From Prochilodus magdalenae (Eukaryota > Chordata > Actinopteri > Characiformes > Prochilodontidae), in the NCBI GenBank assembly GCA_024036415.1, contig JAMWET010000160.1:134001-198000 (forward strand): a stretch of 64,000 bases of DNA, in the 5' to 3' direction. The notes beneath the pieces are model-generated. The model was not told where the DNA came from. It did no database searches and worked only from the letters and a program-made list of their open reading frames with translations. This document shows, in pieces, positions 35,990-55,202 of the stretch. The position numbers and the translations under genes are program-made. Position 1 is the stretch's first letter. Each line of letters begins with the position of its first letter.

Positions 35990-36264
35990 CAGGGGTTGGA
36001 CAATGAAACTGAAACACCTGTCATTTTAGTGTAGGAGGTCTCATGGCTAAATTGGACCAGCCTGGTGGCCAATCTTCATTAATTGCACATTGCACCAGTA
36101 AGAGCAGAGTGTGAAGGTTCAGTTAGCAGGTAAGAGCACAGTTCTGCTCAAAATACTGCAATGCACACAGCATTATGGGTGACATACCAGAGTTCAAAAG
36201 AGGACACATTGTTGGTGCACGTCTTGCTGGCGCATCTGTGACCAAGACAGCAAGTCTTTGTGAT
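35990..36264 (+). mobile_element. Non-autonomous Tc1 element, truncated copy 3
   Basis: Left terminal repeat intact (CAGGGGTTGGACAATGAAAC after TA at 35,988-35,989). The sequence follows copy 2 closely for 275 bp, through the leader and the first codons of the HTH (MGDIPEFKRGHIVGARLAGA, start 36,175), and then breaks off after CAAGTCTTTGTGAT. What follows does not match the other copies and no right terminal repeat was seen within 500 bp. It is either a deletion or an insertion/recombination product, and is not mobilisable as it stands. Confidence 0.9.
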
Positions 36265-38933
36265 ACACAGGTAATAGCACAAACCCATCAACTCACCCGA
36301 GAAGGCTACACGTTACTGAAGCTGGTGGCTCAGCTGTGCAGTTTCATCATGTTACAGTGTGGGGACATACTGTCATAGAACAGAGAAGTCAGATGTGCTC
36401 TGGATCGACTCGATCAGTGGCTAAACGAATCCTTGTAGGATGGTATCTTGATGAACCTGTGGTCCCACCCAGTTTGAAACTGTTTTGGCATTCACATTGT
36501 TGACATTGTTGCATTTACACCCGATGTGGATGGTACTTCTGGGTGTAAGGATCACTCTGGGGCTATTTTAGGAGAAGCAGAGCAAACAAGCCAATGGATG
36601 AATTAATGAATTCTGATTGTTATTGTTGCTGCTTATGAACTTTATTAATCTTATTGACCATTATGACTTATAGACTTTATCCAAGGTAAAGCATTGCAAA
36701 GAGACCTCGTCTACTTTAACTTAAAATGAGTAACCATGTGAAATTGGAGCTACCATGTTTTCTGTCACTACATATAAGAAACTGCATGCTGACTTTAATT
36801 CTGTTCATACCTTCAGAAAATAATTCAGAGCATGAAGAGAATATTTTGGATTTGCTTCAGTTAAAGGTGACTGAAGTGTGAAGTATGTTCTTGTTCATGT
36901 GTTTCAGGCTTCATGTTTATTAAATATCAGAATTAATTTAATAATAGCTGAGTTAACTGAGTCCGTAGATGCTTGTAGAACAGTAAAGAATTACAGCATA
37001 TTCAGAAATATCCGTATACGTGTGGATGGTGACTAAGAATAGGGCTTTGCCATTGCAGAGATCGGTAGGGGGTGTGTCTGAGGCTTTGGTCTGGCCAGTG
37101 GTTGGCCTTTCCAGGAATTTCATGGAGCTTTTCTTTTGAAGAATACATTTAGAGACATATAGCTTTGTCTGCAAAGCCACTGTGGTAAACGCTATAGGGT
37201 GCCAGCCAGTGGAGCAGAAGCGATGGAGAAAAGAAGAGGTTTTAGAAGGACTCACCCAGACACACATGCAGGCACGCATTGCTCAGTGTGGTCCCAGTAG
37301 GCGTATCTGCAGACCCATTCAGGCCTGGAGCGTTGTGCATAAGAATCAAGCCCAAAAACAGCACTGACCCCTAACCGAGGTAGAGCTGCTCCACCAGGAG
37401 CCTGCTGCCCATTTATTTCCATTAATGAGCTCCCTCTTTATTTCTCTGCCTTTCTCTTGCTCTCTTTCTGTTTCTCCTTTTCTCTATCTACCTTTCTTTT
37501 TCTTCCTTTCTCCCTCAGTCTGTCCTGTGCTGTACTGTGTGGGTAGAGGGTCTGTGGTTAATATTCCTACACACTTGTTGTCTCTGTTTTCTGGAATTTA
37601 TGGATCTATGGAGTGAATTATGCTGTGATGTTTTTTTGTGACTCATTCTTTCTTTCTCTCTCTCTTTTTCCTCCATGCTCCTCTACCCCTGGCTCCTGAT
37701 TCACTGATGCAGGTGAGTAGTTTGTTTTCTGTTATTCCTCTCTGATCCTCTTTATCTCTTTCTGTTATTTCTCACACAGTTGAGCACACAGGCCTTAGCG
37801 AAACAAGCTCTCAGTGGTCTTATTCCATATATGAATGAATGTGGAAGAATTCTGCTGAAGGAAAGTAGGAGTGGAGGATAATAGTGTGCAGTGCAGTCCA
37901 CAGTCAGAGTTACACATACCAGCCAGTATAAAATAATGGGTTTTTTTTATCTGTGCATTATGCATAAAAGAATATCTACATACATACGTTCATATCTGAA
38001 TACATACATGTATATGCGTAGTGCATAAATATGAAACCAATAGAAAGGAAAGTGTCTGTATGTGTTTAGTGCCCCTGTTGGGGGGAAAAGGACTTGTATC
38101 TCCATTATTTGCCATTTTCCATTCATTTTTTGTGACATAATAGCTAATTGGCATGGCAAAGATACAATCAAATGCAAATGTTTAAACACCCCCTATGAAA
38201 TTGCATGTTATGTTGAATTTTAAACACTGTTGGTATTGGTGATGAGGATACCAATACTAGTGACTGACACCATGAAGCAATTGCTTGGACCCTCAGAGAC
38301 AAACAAGACAAATGACTTGAGAAATTCAGATAGGGACGAGCTGCTCGGTGTTTACATGTTTGCCCCACAAGTTTATCTTTCTTCTGTTCAGTTCATCTGT
38401 TTTACACAACACAGATATTTAACATTTAAACAAAATGAAAATCTAATCTAAATCCTTACACACCAAACGCATGCAATGCAACAAGCGATATTGTGTGTAA
38501 ACGATGTTTAGTCGAGCTTTCTCTTAAATGAAATATTTAAGATGTAATTGTATAAATATTAGGATTTATAGTTGGTTAGGTTAGATAGAGATAGTATCAG
38601 TATAGCTACGCTGTATCACCCCATACTTAAGGATCAGGTATCAATACTGGTATCTAAAAGGGAAACCAGTATCTCATTTCTATCGCATTTCTAGGTCACA
38701 TTTGATGCCCCCCCCTAAATATTAATAGTTCAGCAGCAGCTTAGTAGTCATATATACAAATGTACAGAGGTGTATTCTCTGTAAAGCTGTGCTAAATCAT
38801 TTTTGATAATGCATGCATACTACAACACATAGAATCTCAACTCGGTACCCAGACTTTTTGCATAAACCATTATGTGTACACATGCCAGTTTAAAAGCAGA
38901 AAGAAAAACAGAAAAAAGGCTTCTTCAATAGAA
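36265..38933. other. Non-coding stretch, one unusual splice-like site
   Basis: Includes a pyrimidine-rich block at 37,420-37,520 and another at 37,640-37,690 that leads into TTCACTGATGCAG directly joined to GTGAGTAG (junction 37,712/37,713). The 108-codon minus frame at 36,953-37,279 shows no domain. No transposon ends or RNA genes were recognised. Confidence 0.45.
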
Positions 38934-38977
38934 CGAATGAATAAATGAATAAATGAATGAATGAATGAATGAATGAA
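38934..38977. repeat. (GAAT)n microsatellite
   Basis: About eleven tetranucleotide units, with TAAA variants in the first third. Confidence 0.95.
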
Positions 38978-39244
38978 ACTGTAATGTATACATTAAAAAC
39001 AGTTTTGGACATGATGAACAGAATGACAGTGATGGGTAATGATATTTCTTAATGGTAGAGATGGTAGATGGTGTTTATAATAATATAAGAACTGTGTAAA
39101 GACTCCCTACGACTTATACTCAAGTAATGGATTTTGTAACAAAACTGTAAACAATATGTATGACATCATAAACTCTCTACACGATACCTCTGCTTCTAAC
39201 ATAAGGTTAATTGTTATCACATATCGATCTAAAACACTTTCAGC

Positions 39245-39255
39245 TGTGTGTGTGT

Positions 39256-39304
<49 letters not shown>

Positions 39305-39375
39305 CGTGTGTGTGTGTGTGTACGCGTGTGTGTGTGTACGCGTGTGTGTGTGTACGCGTGTGTGTGCGTGCGCGC
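39245..39375. repeat. 131 bp (TG)n with regular TACGCG interruptions
   Basis: (TG)n interrupted by TACGCG at 39,301, 39,321, 39,337 and 39,353, ending GTGCGTGCGCGC. Every dinucleotide step is pyrimidine-purine, so alternation is unbroken for 131 bp, with CGCG cores that are especially prone to Z-DNA in known systems. Open frames through it are Cys/Val or Thr/His repeats. Confidence 0.95.
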
Positions 39376-45168
<5,793 letters not shown>

Positions 45169-45974
45169 TCTACACTCATTTATTGTGAAGTGCTGCTGTT
45201 CTCCAGCAGCAGTTGGATGTGCAGATGTAGAGGTGGATGTAGAGTTTTGGGCTCAAGTCTGAGCCTAAAATGTGTTTTACAGAGAGCAGCATCCATCTAA
45301 TGTCTGTGTGCCTTTGTGCTGTTTAAAACCAGTATCACTTAATAAGCATGTGGTTACACTGCACAGCAGACCCTTCTTTCTGTTTGTGTGGGTGGGTAGA
45401 TTATTGGGTGGGGTGGGTGGGCTGGGGGGATTGGTTGGGGATGCCTTGTGCTTGTTTTCATTTCATTTGCAGGACAACATGTTCTTACCTTACAGGAATT
45501 CCAGCAGAAAACCTGCAATAACGGGACATAAATAAAAACGCTCCTGACTTAAAGGAGCGGTATGTAAGCTGTTGGTCTGTTGAATTAATGCTCCGTACAG
45601 TCCCTCCTTCTCCTTTTTCTTTCTTTACCAGTCTGAAGAATCTTTGCAGTCGTTTAACATCAACCTTGATCCCTTTACTCTCCAAGCTCATCTCCAGCAG
45701 TTGATAGCAGCACCAGTGTTAACTCTGTTTGCTGCTATTTTTGTCAGTTGTGGTCATTGTTTTTTTTTTTTTCTTGCTAAGAATGGATGTGCTGCTTCTT
45801 CATCCTCTTATCTGGGGACTAAAGGCAGACTTGAAGCTACTGTGACTCACTACTGCTTCTTCATGTACAATGTACCTGACACCTGCACATAAAAACACGT
45901 AGGGCAGCATATTACACATAGGTATGATATGGAACATATATCTGACCACATGTCCTGACATAGTATTTAAACAA

Positions 45975-45978
<4 letters not shown>
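45169..45978. other. Non-coding stretch, nothing recognised
   Basis: Contains a G-rich GGTGGGGTGGGTGGGCTGGG run at about 45,409-45,428 that has four G-tracts and could form a G-quadruplex, and a T12 run at about 45,760. No gene recognised. Confidence 0.5.

Positions 45979-46061
<83 letters not shown>
45979..46061. repeat. (GT)n microsatellite, 83 bp
   Basis: The longest pure dinucleotide run in the window (about 41 units, no interruption). Confidence 0.97.
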
Positions 46062-46062
<1 letters not shown>

Positions 46063-48787
46063 TGTGCGCAGTTGTTATGTGGTAGATAAATGGCACTCCA
46101 GAGGGCTGCAGCAGGGCCACTTGAGATTCAGCACAGGGGCATTAGACGCTCCCTCACCATGCTGCTCTCTGTAATGACAATATGCTTACCAGGGCACTGT
46201 GCAGACCACACAACGGTGTGCGTGAGTGTGTGTTTCAGGTTGTTGTTCAGTTTGTGGTTTGCATGTTCAGATGCTCCTCCCTGGGGGACCAGTGGGGGGC
46301 TGATTAGCGGCCTGAAATCTAAAGATGTTTACCAGCTTACTGTGTCCAGCTTAGCCCCAGTTTAGGCTGTGCTGACTCACTAAGCCAGCATGGATTTGCA
46401 TTACAGGTTATTAATTATGAGAGATGTTCGTAAGTGATTCATTATGTTTATATCTATTGCTTAATACTCAGTGATTAAGTGTAATCATGATGGATAAACA
46501 GCAGATGGATCACATGGACAGATGAACCGATGGCAGTCTGTGTGGACAGTTGGCTGAATATTTGGATGCATTGTCAGTTTAACTATAGCAGGTAGAAAAA
46601 TGGAGCTGGACAGGCAGACAGACAGATACATAAATACACGTGTACTGGTTTGCCTCTGCGGCGGTGCTGATGACACTCATTGCCCGCAGAGTGTCCATCA
46701 GCAGGCTCCTGTCTTCAATGTGGACTCCATTTCTATATTGACTTTAGGAAGTAGCCCTCCACATGCGCTTGGCAGGCTGCCACACACCCATGTGCACGGG
46801 CCTGTGTGCGTGTGGGTGGGTGGAGGATGAGGCTGTTTCACTCTGAGGGGAGCTTGAAGTAGTCGCTAATCCCTCTAAGCAAGCCGCTCGTACTTGAGGT
46901 CTAATCTGAGCTCATGCAGTGGAAGCCACACTTTTACGCCTGAGAAACTCAATCTACTGTGACATAACACTAGCACACATCCCGTTCCTGGGCACTGGAC
47001 CAGGAGCTGTTCCTCTTTCAGTTAGGCCCTGATCACTACCAGGTGATTAACAGCGTCAAAAGGGAAATTAAAGCCATTTATTTCTGTATGTATATGGTGT
47101 TTGCCATTATCACTCTTAGTTGACTGTTTCAGGTCAGCGCTGGAAGTATGTCGGCTTATTAATAAAGAACACCAATGCTCATTTTTCTACAGGGAGAAGC
47201 AAGTAGCACTCTTATCCATGGTAATGAGATTTTTCAGAGCATTTTTTTTTCTGTTCGTTATGAAATATTCACCCTGCTGTCCCTAAAAAACTACACAGTG
47301 GGCAAACATGGTTTGATATGACTGTGTTGATATAGCCCAGTCATGTACGGTATACGTTCAATTTCCATTCTACACTTTACGTGCAGTTAGCTACAGCTAA
47401 TATGCTAATGCACTGGAAATTGCATGGATTAATGACGAGCAAGCTGCCCAGAACATATCTGTTGATGCATTTTCATAATTGCACTAATAACTCTAAGCAG
47501 GGTCTTCCCTCCATCCTCTCTCGTGTCTCGTTCACGTTTGCTCAGTCTGCCTGTGCTCTCTGTGTGCTTACCTTCGATTTATCTGATTTGTGTGAAAGCG
47601 CAGCAGTAATAACAGGTGTAATTAATTTTAGAGGAAATGCTGCTGTCTGGTAACGGGCAGAGAGAAGTGGTTTAGTTTGTGGGTTATGGAGTTGTCATGT
47701 TAGCTCTGCTATCCTTTGTCTCTGCTGGTGCCTAGAGGGCCAATTAGAGCAGTTTCTAAATCCCTGATACTACTGTCCCAGCCTCGAGAGAGAAGGGGAG
47801 GAATGTTTAGATTACGCCAACTACTGTCATATGTGCAACGCATTGAGTCAGTACTGTATTTCCATTAGCCGTAAGCCTTTTCTCCTAAGTGCTTACCTGG
47901 AGGCGATTTTAGCAATAAGCTTAGATCATTGGTTCCAAATACTGGTGTTAGAGTGCTAATGTGTTCAGTCACTGTGTTTTGCTGCTCAGGGACTTCAGGG
48001 TAAATAAAAGCAGCCTTGTGCCATTCATAAATGCTTATGTAGGTTCATATCAGTTGACATAAAGGCTTTAAGCAGGTGTTGTGCAGCCCTATGAACACTG
48101 CCCTCTGTAGGCACCAGTTCTACAAAGTGAAGAAAAGAGAAAAAACAAATAAGCCCTGAACATCAGCACATAGTTTTAATAATTGCAATTCCATCTACCT
48201 AAAAAGTGGTATATTGCAACCAGAAAGTTGCAACAACAGGTTTGGAATTCAGCTTGTAACCATCTGTCATATTTGACCACACCTTTTGTAATGCATTAAA
48301 TCATTACGCTTCTGTAACTGGCATAGTATTGTTAAAGGTCAGCAGCAGATTGGCTTTGCCGTTGTTGGTACATAGCAGCCACTATTAAACACAACTGTAC
48401 AAACTGCTGTTAGTTACAAATACAGAACTAATGCATATGTAAAGCAGGAGTATAAATACACTGCAGTCCCAGTCTGACAGGCATGTCCTGTGGCCGTTCC
48501 CGCCCGTATGGCCGGTGCCATGCTCAGGTAATTAGTGCTCATTTTGATTCAGAGTGTGTGGCACTAATTGTGCGGGCCTCTCCTGCCCCTCAGCCAGCCT
48601 CCAGTCTCTCACCCCTGCGCCTCAGGAGACCCGCTAAGCATTCAGCCCCTTTGTAGTGCTCACGACACTCTGGGCCCGGGTGGGGCGGCTGTGGCACTTT
48701 GGTTTTTGTATAGAGCAAGAGCGCCCTATTCAAACAGGCAGCAGTTGTTTTGTTTCAAAGCTCATTATTAGCAGATGAGCCTGTGTT

Positions 48788-48826
<39 letters not shown>

Positions 48827-51800
48827 TCATCTGTACTTGAATAGTGTGAATATATTACCAGTACCAGATCACTGGTTATTGTAGTCAGGTACAGTGAAGC
48901 ACAGTAGATGACTGTAATACATACTACAACTAGCCACTGCCACTAATGTACATGTACTTGCCTTTTCTGATTATTCTTTTAGGTTGTTGCTCGTTTACAG
49001 TTGAGGAAGGAGTGATACGCCTTTGTTAACGTAAATCCACTCTGAGTCTGCTTCCTGTTTAACAAAGCTAGCTTTGTATGACCTCCTGTTAAAGAATGCA
49101 CAGGGCATCTTTCAGACAGGAGGTGGTTTAAAAGGACTGCTGTGGGGAGGATTTTGTATTTGTTGTGAGGTGATCAATGCAAAAGGAAGCTGATAGCTAA
49201 CGTGTCTGCTAGGAAGTTGATTGTGTTATTGCAGCCACATAACTGGAATACCAGAAATTGTCTTTAAGTCATATAAGCGTGAGAAAGAGAATACAGTACT
49301 CAGTGACAGAATTGACTCGTTAGATATCAAACAGGCTAAAGGTTAGCTACACATGCTACATTAGTCTCCAGGTGCTAAACGAAGATAGACTTGCTGTTTT
49401 CTCTTTGTTGTTTATAGGAGATGCATACTTGACTGTGTTTGCTGACCTATAGATCAGTACCCCGGCTAGCAGTCAGGGTTGGTTGACACCACAGGGATTT
49501 GTAATGGATGTATGATGTATGCATACTAGGATAATGAATTCTGTCAAACCCATGCAGCTGAAGGATATTATGCTGCACTATAGAATATTATCTAGCACTC
49601 CAAATAACATGTTGAACCGCAGGACCATATGTGCCCCTTCATTATCTTCCACTTTTGCTACAAAGAAAAATATTGAGATTCTCATTTGTATGTTAACTTT
49701 CATGTTCTGTGCGTATGGATAGCAGTTCCTTCACCAGCGCTGGACTCCTCCTTCCATTCTGTCTGGTCTGTGATGGATTGAGTTTGCATGCAGCCTGTCT
49801 CGGTCTGCTATCTGCATCCTTACCCATTGGGCCATCATCAGTCCAGGTCTGGCAGCTGGAGTCTGCCGGATTAGCCTCAAGACTTAGCACTCTCCCTGCT
49901 GTTTACTTAGCACAAAGGCTTCTCCTTCCTCTCTCTCTCGGTCCTGGCTCTCTGCTCCGTAAAGCTTGTGCATATTTAAGCACTCCACAGCAGAAGGTGT
50001 TCCGGCATCCCCTCATAGCCAGCAGCAGACCTTTGGAAGTGGCAACCAGTGTCAGAGCAGGCCGGGGTTAGGAACTGGGGGTTGGGGGTCAGGATCAGAT
50101 CCAGGAGGTCTCTAGGGGATTGAGGGGTGCTCTGGTGGGGTTTATGGGCTTTGCTGGCAGGGAGCGAGGATAGGAGGAGGGGGAAGATTCATATGGAGGA
50201 TTGTCAAACAAAAGCAATGAGATTACAGGCAGAAAGAAGGCCTTTAATATCAGCTCCCCGATATTGCCGGGGACCGCCACTGTGGCTAACTTAAAAATGT
50301 CAAACATGATTTAAAAGGTTATTACACTGCCTGGTGGGTGAAGAGAAGATTTGCTTTCTCGCCCTCTTCTTCTCCTCTCTCCTTTCGTATCTCTCCCTTT
50401 TCCTCTATCTCTCTTTCTCTCAGTCCCTGTTCCTTTCAATCTCTATTGGCCGTCAGTGTTTCATTATAAATCCCTCTATATAGAATCCGATTCGTTCTCT
50501 CCATCTGTTCTTATTTCTTGGAGCTGGTTCGTGAAACAAGCTTGCCCCGACAGAATTGGCACATAATATCTGGCCAATAGAGTTCTGAGAAAAATCGATA
50601 TCTCTACAGTTCTGAGGACCATGCTGCTTGCGATGGTATTGATGAGCTTATAAATTTTGGGCAAACCGAATCAGCCTGTCTATTGATCTTCATGTGTGGT
50701 CTTTTGAAGTGCAGGCTCAGGCTGTTTTGTAAGTTTGGCTGGTTTGATCAGACCATTGGAGGAGCTCCTGGTTATGACTGGGCTCTGTAACTGCCAGCGA
50801 TTTTCCTACATGCACAAGTCTGGCTCACTTTGATGCCTGCGGCCACTCTGTTAGATGCCATGTTCACGCATGTTCGTTCTGCTGTTCACTGGGGAGAGCA
50901 CACTGTTCAGCCTGGTCGCTGCATGTGCTAATTAGCACGGGAGCTCTGATGATCGTCTAAATTGTCGTTGCCAGTGGCTGTTTACAAAGTTGGTGCTAGC
51001 CGGTTGTCTTATGTCCTCTTTCTGAACACATTACTATCAACAGTGTCGGTTAGCAGTAAGCGATGGTGCTTTATCTTCGCTTTTGCTCTGGCTCTGGCAG
51101 GCGTTGGTTAACTTTCTTTCTGAGGTTTGAGGAAGTTTTCTTAGTGATTTGGAGGCATTTTCTGAACAATATGTGGCTAGCTTTCTAGGACAACAGCCTT
51201 AGCAGGCCTGGAATCAGATCCAGCAGAACGGATTAAAATCTTTTCGTAATTATAGGGGGAAAACAATAAATCTGCTCCAGGCTTTCCTTCCATCGCACTC
51301 TCATCTTCTCTTTATCTCAGGCTCTCTGCAGCCCTCCTGGCATCACACTGGCACATCTATCATCATTCCACCCCTGGACTCGCTGTTGCTAGCATGCATA
51401 ATCCAATGAGCGTCGGATTCCATTGCACCTGCTACCCCTTCTCCCATCCTTCAACCTCTCCATCACTCCTCCCCTCCTTCCACTTCTCCCCATCGTTCTG
51501 CTCCTCCAGGGAGGCTGAGAGAGGGTAGACCCCCTGCTCTCCCTCATCCTCTCTTTTTTCCCCCCCTCCAGAGTAGGGGGCCAATGGTGCCCGGGGCTCT
51601 ATGTGCCAGACCACAGGCAGGAGATTAATGGTGAAAGCGGGATAATTCTATAATCAGAGGCACATAAGCGAAGTGTGGCTGTGAGCTTGATTAGCCTGTC
51701 AGCTGCAGGGCCGCTAGCCAGCTGATGGGCGACCTGTTTAGACCGCCATTATCGCTGGTAGATTTGTTGCCCTCTGCTACAATGTTGGGCCACTGTACCT

Positions 51801-54669
51801 ACTCATTCTCTGAGCATCTGTTGTTTTTCTTAACTCCTCATTGTGTCTTTTCTTTATCTCCTTTTTTATTTGCCTCTCTTTTTTTCTGGAAGTAAGGGAT
51901 TAACAAACCATACTCCCTGCAAATTTGCATAGTGCAAATTTAATTCCAAATTGAATTACAGACGACCATACAGACAAAAGTTGGGTTAGTTGGGATTGAG
52001 TTGTGCAATATACTTGTCAATTAAAAGAACAGAATTTGCCAAACGGGGTTGGAAACCACATGACGGTCTATTTGAGATTACTTAGCTTGATCTAGTTTGG
52101 AGGAAGTGTGCGATGGTTTAGGCCCAATGCTAATTGGTGCATGATGCTAATTGGTGGCATATATGCCTCTATTACATCTTCGCACTTCTTTATCTCCTTG
52201 TCGTTCCTTGTCGTTTCTCTGAATCATTCTTTGTTTCACCCTCTTTTCTTTTTGTCACACATTTTCTCTCTCTCTCTTTCTCACTGTCTGCCCCACCCCT
52301 ACTGTGCCAGCCCGGTTCTCCCCCTACGCCCCTCTCCCCAGTCCTGGACAGATAAGCACCAGGCTGCTCCCTCATGGCACTGGCCCATGGATGCCCGATG
52401 GGTGCCAGCGGTGGTGCCAGGCTGCTATGAGCGTGGCTTTGTCTGGGCCTCGCACTCACACTGGGCACCACGGTGTGGGCTAATTACCTGTCATATGGCC
52501 CACTGAGAGGCTCCGAGATGGGCCTCTTTGTCCTCATGTGAGAACGCCACATGACCAAACCGTGATGGTCCTTTGTTTCAGGTTTCTCTTATAGAGCTCA
52601 CACTGCAGTGTTAGCCGTGTTGGACTCACGTCTCATGTGTTCAGTTTTCTTTCAGAAAATGGAATGAAAATGAAATGGAATAGCAACAGCTCAGTTTTGG
52701 GTTCAGTTCTTTAAACATCTGAACGGTCTGGGTGGTGGTGAGTACTGACGTTGCAACAGGGGGATAAAAGCTTGTGGGACTGTATTGCTATTTTTGTACC
52801 TCTAAGGCTGTCCCCTGCAGACAATAACGAGATAAACAGATTCGTTACAGTTGTTTAATTTTGTAAACCTAAATCAAGCATAGGTCTCATTTTCTGTTCC
52901 TCTCTTTAAACGTTTTTTAATAAATAAATAAAAGGAGAAACAGAACTGGATGAAGAGGCGGCTTGTGCAGGATTAAGTGGCAAGAGGGCAGGAAAGGGCA
53001 GCCTGCCGTGCTGGACACAGTGGAGCAGAGAGAGGGAAAGAGATTGGAGAAAAAAAAAGGAAACAAAAGAGTAACGGCGTGAGAGAGAGATGAAGGGTGA
53101 AGAGAGTGATAAAACTCTCTCGCCTGTTCTATGGCAGGCTGCCCACACAGTGTGTTAAGGCAGGGGTCAAAAGAGAAGGAAGAATAACAGAGCTTGGAGG
53201 CCAGCCAACTGGGTTTTCTGTAGTTGTCTCTCTTCTTTTCAGTGTTTTAGTCTTTCTTTGTCCCTTTCTTCCTTGCGTATATTTATTGCCAGTGCTGAGA
53301 TCTTTACCCCCAGAGTAATAGCAAATCTCCAGCAGCAAGTGCTCTGGGCGTATCTTCCTGAAACACTGGCAGTGATCACCGGTAATGTTTGCTGCTTTGT
53401 TTCATAGTCACTCTTTTTCCTGCAGGATCTTATCGCTGCTTTCAAGTCTCTAATAGTTTAACATTGTGTGTGTCAGATTCCCTGATATTATCAGACTGTC
53501 GGAGACATGAGTTAAGCCGTTCTCCTTCAGAAACATTCACCGACTCTGCGAAGGCTGTGGTATGTCCTGGCACAATATCATCTGGAGTGATAGTGATGTT
53601 GGTTCAGAGAGAGGACAGGCAGGCCAAGGCCAACGTTATGATAGTGGGAGATGGCCGCCTCCTGTCTTTTCCTCCGCCTCAGGCTAACAGACGTCCAGAA
53701 GGCCGAGGTGAAGCCAGGGTCTAGATTTGACAAGCGGCCCCAAACTGACACTCGCTCAGGAGTTAACAAGCTGCCTATAGACCCTGTCTGCCCCGTGGCC
53801 CTGAGGCCTGTCTGTTAGTCTGTGTGAAACAGCTGACACACTGAAAGCGCTGGAAAGCCCGTATAGGCTTCTTGAAAATCTGCAATGTGATTCCAAATGT
53901 TTGTGACACATCGCAAAACCCAGGCAGCTCAGCCATCAAAGCTTTTCACGTGCAGCAGGATTCTGCAAACGCCTTGTATTCAAGCAGCAGAGTTTAGAGA
54001 AAAGGGCGGAGTCTTGATTTTGAAAATACAGATTGGTGTGTTCCTCTTATGCTCACAGTTCGCTTATTTACTTCCTCACTGCAGGACCAAACACAAGTAC
54101 AACTGAATATCAGCACTGAAAGGTGGTATTTCATTTAGTTGTAGATACTTCAGGATGAAGCACCATCACATGGCAGTACCTACATAAATGGTGCCCAATG
54201 AGAGAAGTTCATCTTTATCACACCTACAAAGCCATGTTGCTTTGTAGACATCAGGCACTAACAAAACTATACACAGTAACCTAAGAAATCAAATAAGATT
54301 TTACAAAAGAATACATGACAAAACATATCAGGCTACTTTTGGATTATGAATTGTTATGTGTGATGGGTGCTTACAGCAGAAATATGCGACAACAGTATTT
54401 TTGTCCTGGGTTCCTCCTACAGTTGCTAAGCGTATTTCACTTTTACACCACTGTCATGAATAAAAATCATGCTTTAAGCCCCTAATGGACGACTGTACAC
54501 ATGCATTAACGCCTCCAGTTAAAAAGCTGAACGATACAGAATTCTGCTCCCCTTTGCATGCTCGTGCATCACACCGGCATATGCACACTGAAGACTATAC
54601 TCGTGATTTTGGTTTGTTTTAATGTGAAAACAATCACAAGTGTAAACTGGTAGCGCCCATATGTCTGTA
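46062..54669. other. Long non-coding stretch, no gene recognised
   Basis: Mostly unique sequence with the GT/GA repeat at 48,789, a pyrimidine block at 50,360-50,430 and purine patches at 53,020-53,110. The longest frames (52,108-52,506, 132 codons; 49,709-50,071, 120 codons) have no family pattern and overlap equally long frames on other registers. AT-motif blocks such as 51,890-52,000 are repeat-free. No transposon, SINE or RNA gene was recognised in these 8.6 kb, the longest repeat-poor part of the window. Confidence 0.5.
48789..48826. repeat. Compound (GT)n(GA)n microsatellite
   Basis: Seven GT units switch directly to about 13 GA units. Confidence 0.95.
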
Positions 54670-55202
54670 CAGGGCTTGGACAATGAAACTGAAACACCTG
54701 GTTTTAGACCACAATCATTTATTAGTATGGTGTAGGGCCTCCTTTTGCGGCCAATACAGCGTCAGTTCATCTCGGGAATGACATATACTGCGTCCTGCAC
54801 AGTGGTCAGAGGGAGTTTAAGCCATTCTCCTTGCAGGATAGTGGCCAGGTCACTACGTGATGCTGGTGGAGGTTCGTCCTTCTTGGTGGTATGCTGACAT
54901 TACCCTGGATACCGTGGCTCTTGATACATCACAAAGACTTGCTGTCTTGGTCACAGATGCACCAGCAAGACGTGCACCAACACTTTGTCCTCTTTTGAAC
55001 TCTGGTATGTCACCCATAATGCTGTGTGCATTGCAGTATTTTGAGCAGAACTGTGCTCTTACCTGCTAACTGAACCTTCACACTCTGCTCTTACTGGTGC
55101 AATGTGCAATTAATGAAGATTGGCCACCAGGCTGGTCCAATTTAGCCATGAGACCTCCCACACTACAATGACAGGTGTTTCAGTTTCATTGTCCAACCCC
55201 TG
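54670..55202 (-). mobile_element. Non-autonomous Tc1 element, copy 4 (533 bp)
   Basis: Terminal repeats as in copies 1 and 2, with one change near the left end (CAGGGCTTGG instead of CAGGGGTTGG). Flanked by TA at 54,668-54,669 and 55,203-55,204. The transposase remnant reads on the minus strand, as in copy 1, and the two differ at only a small number of positions. Same internal deletion junction. Confidence 0.95.
54853..55017 (-). pseudogene. Tc1 transposase N-terminal remnant (54 codons)
   Basis: Same layout as the remnants at 5,599 and 28,229: MGDIPEFKRG start, GARLAGASVTKTASLCD helix region, stop at 54,853-54,855. That the frame stays open in all three copies may only reflect their youth and shortness. 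Confidence 0.85.

Noticed and set aside
49709..52506. Frames of 120 and 132 codons (49,709-50,071; 52,108-52,506)
   Set aside because: Low-complexity Leu/Ser/Phe content from pyrimidine-rich DNA, with no recognisable domain.
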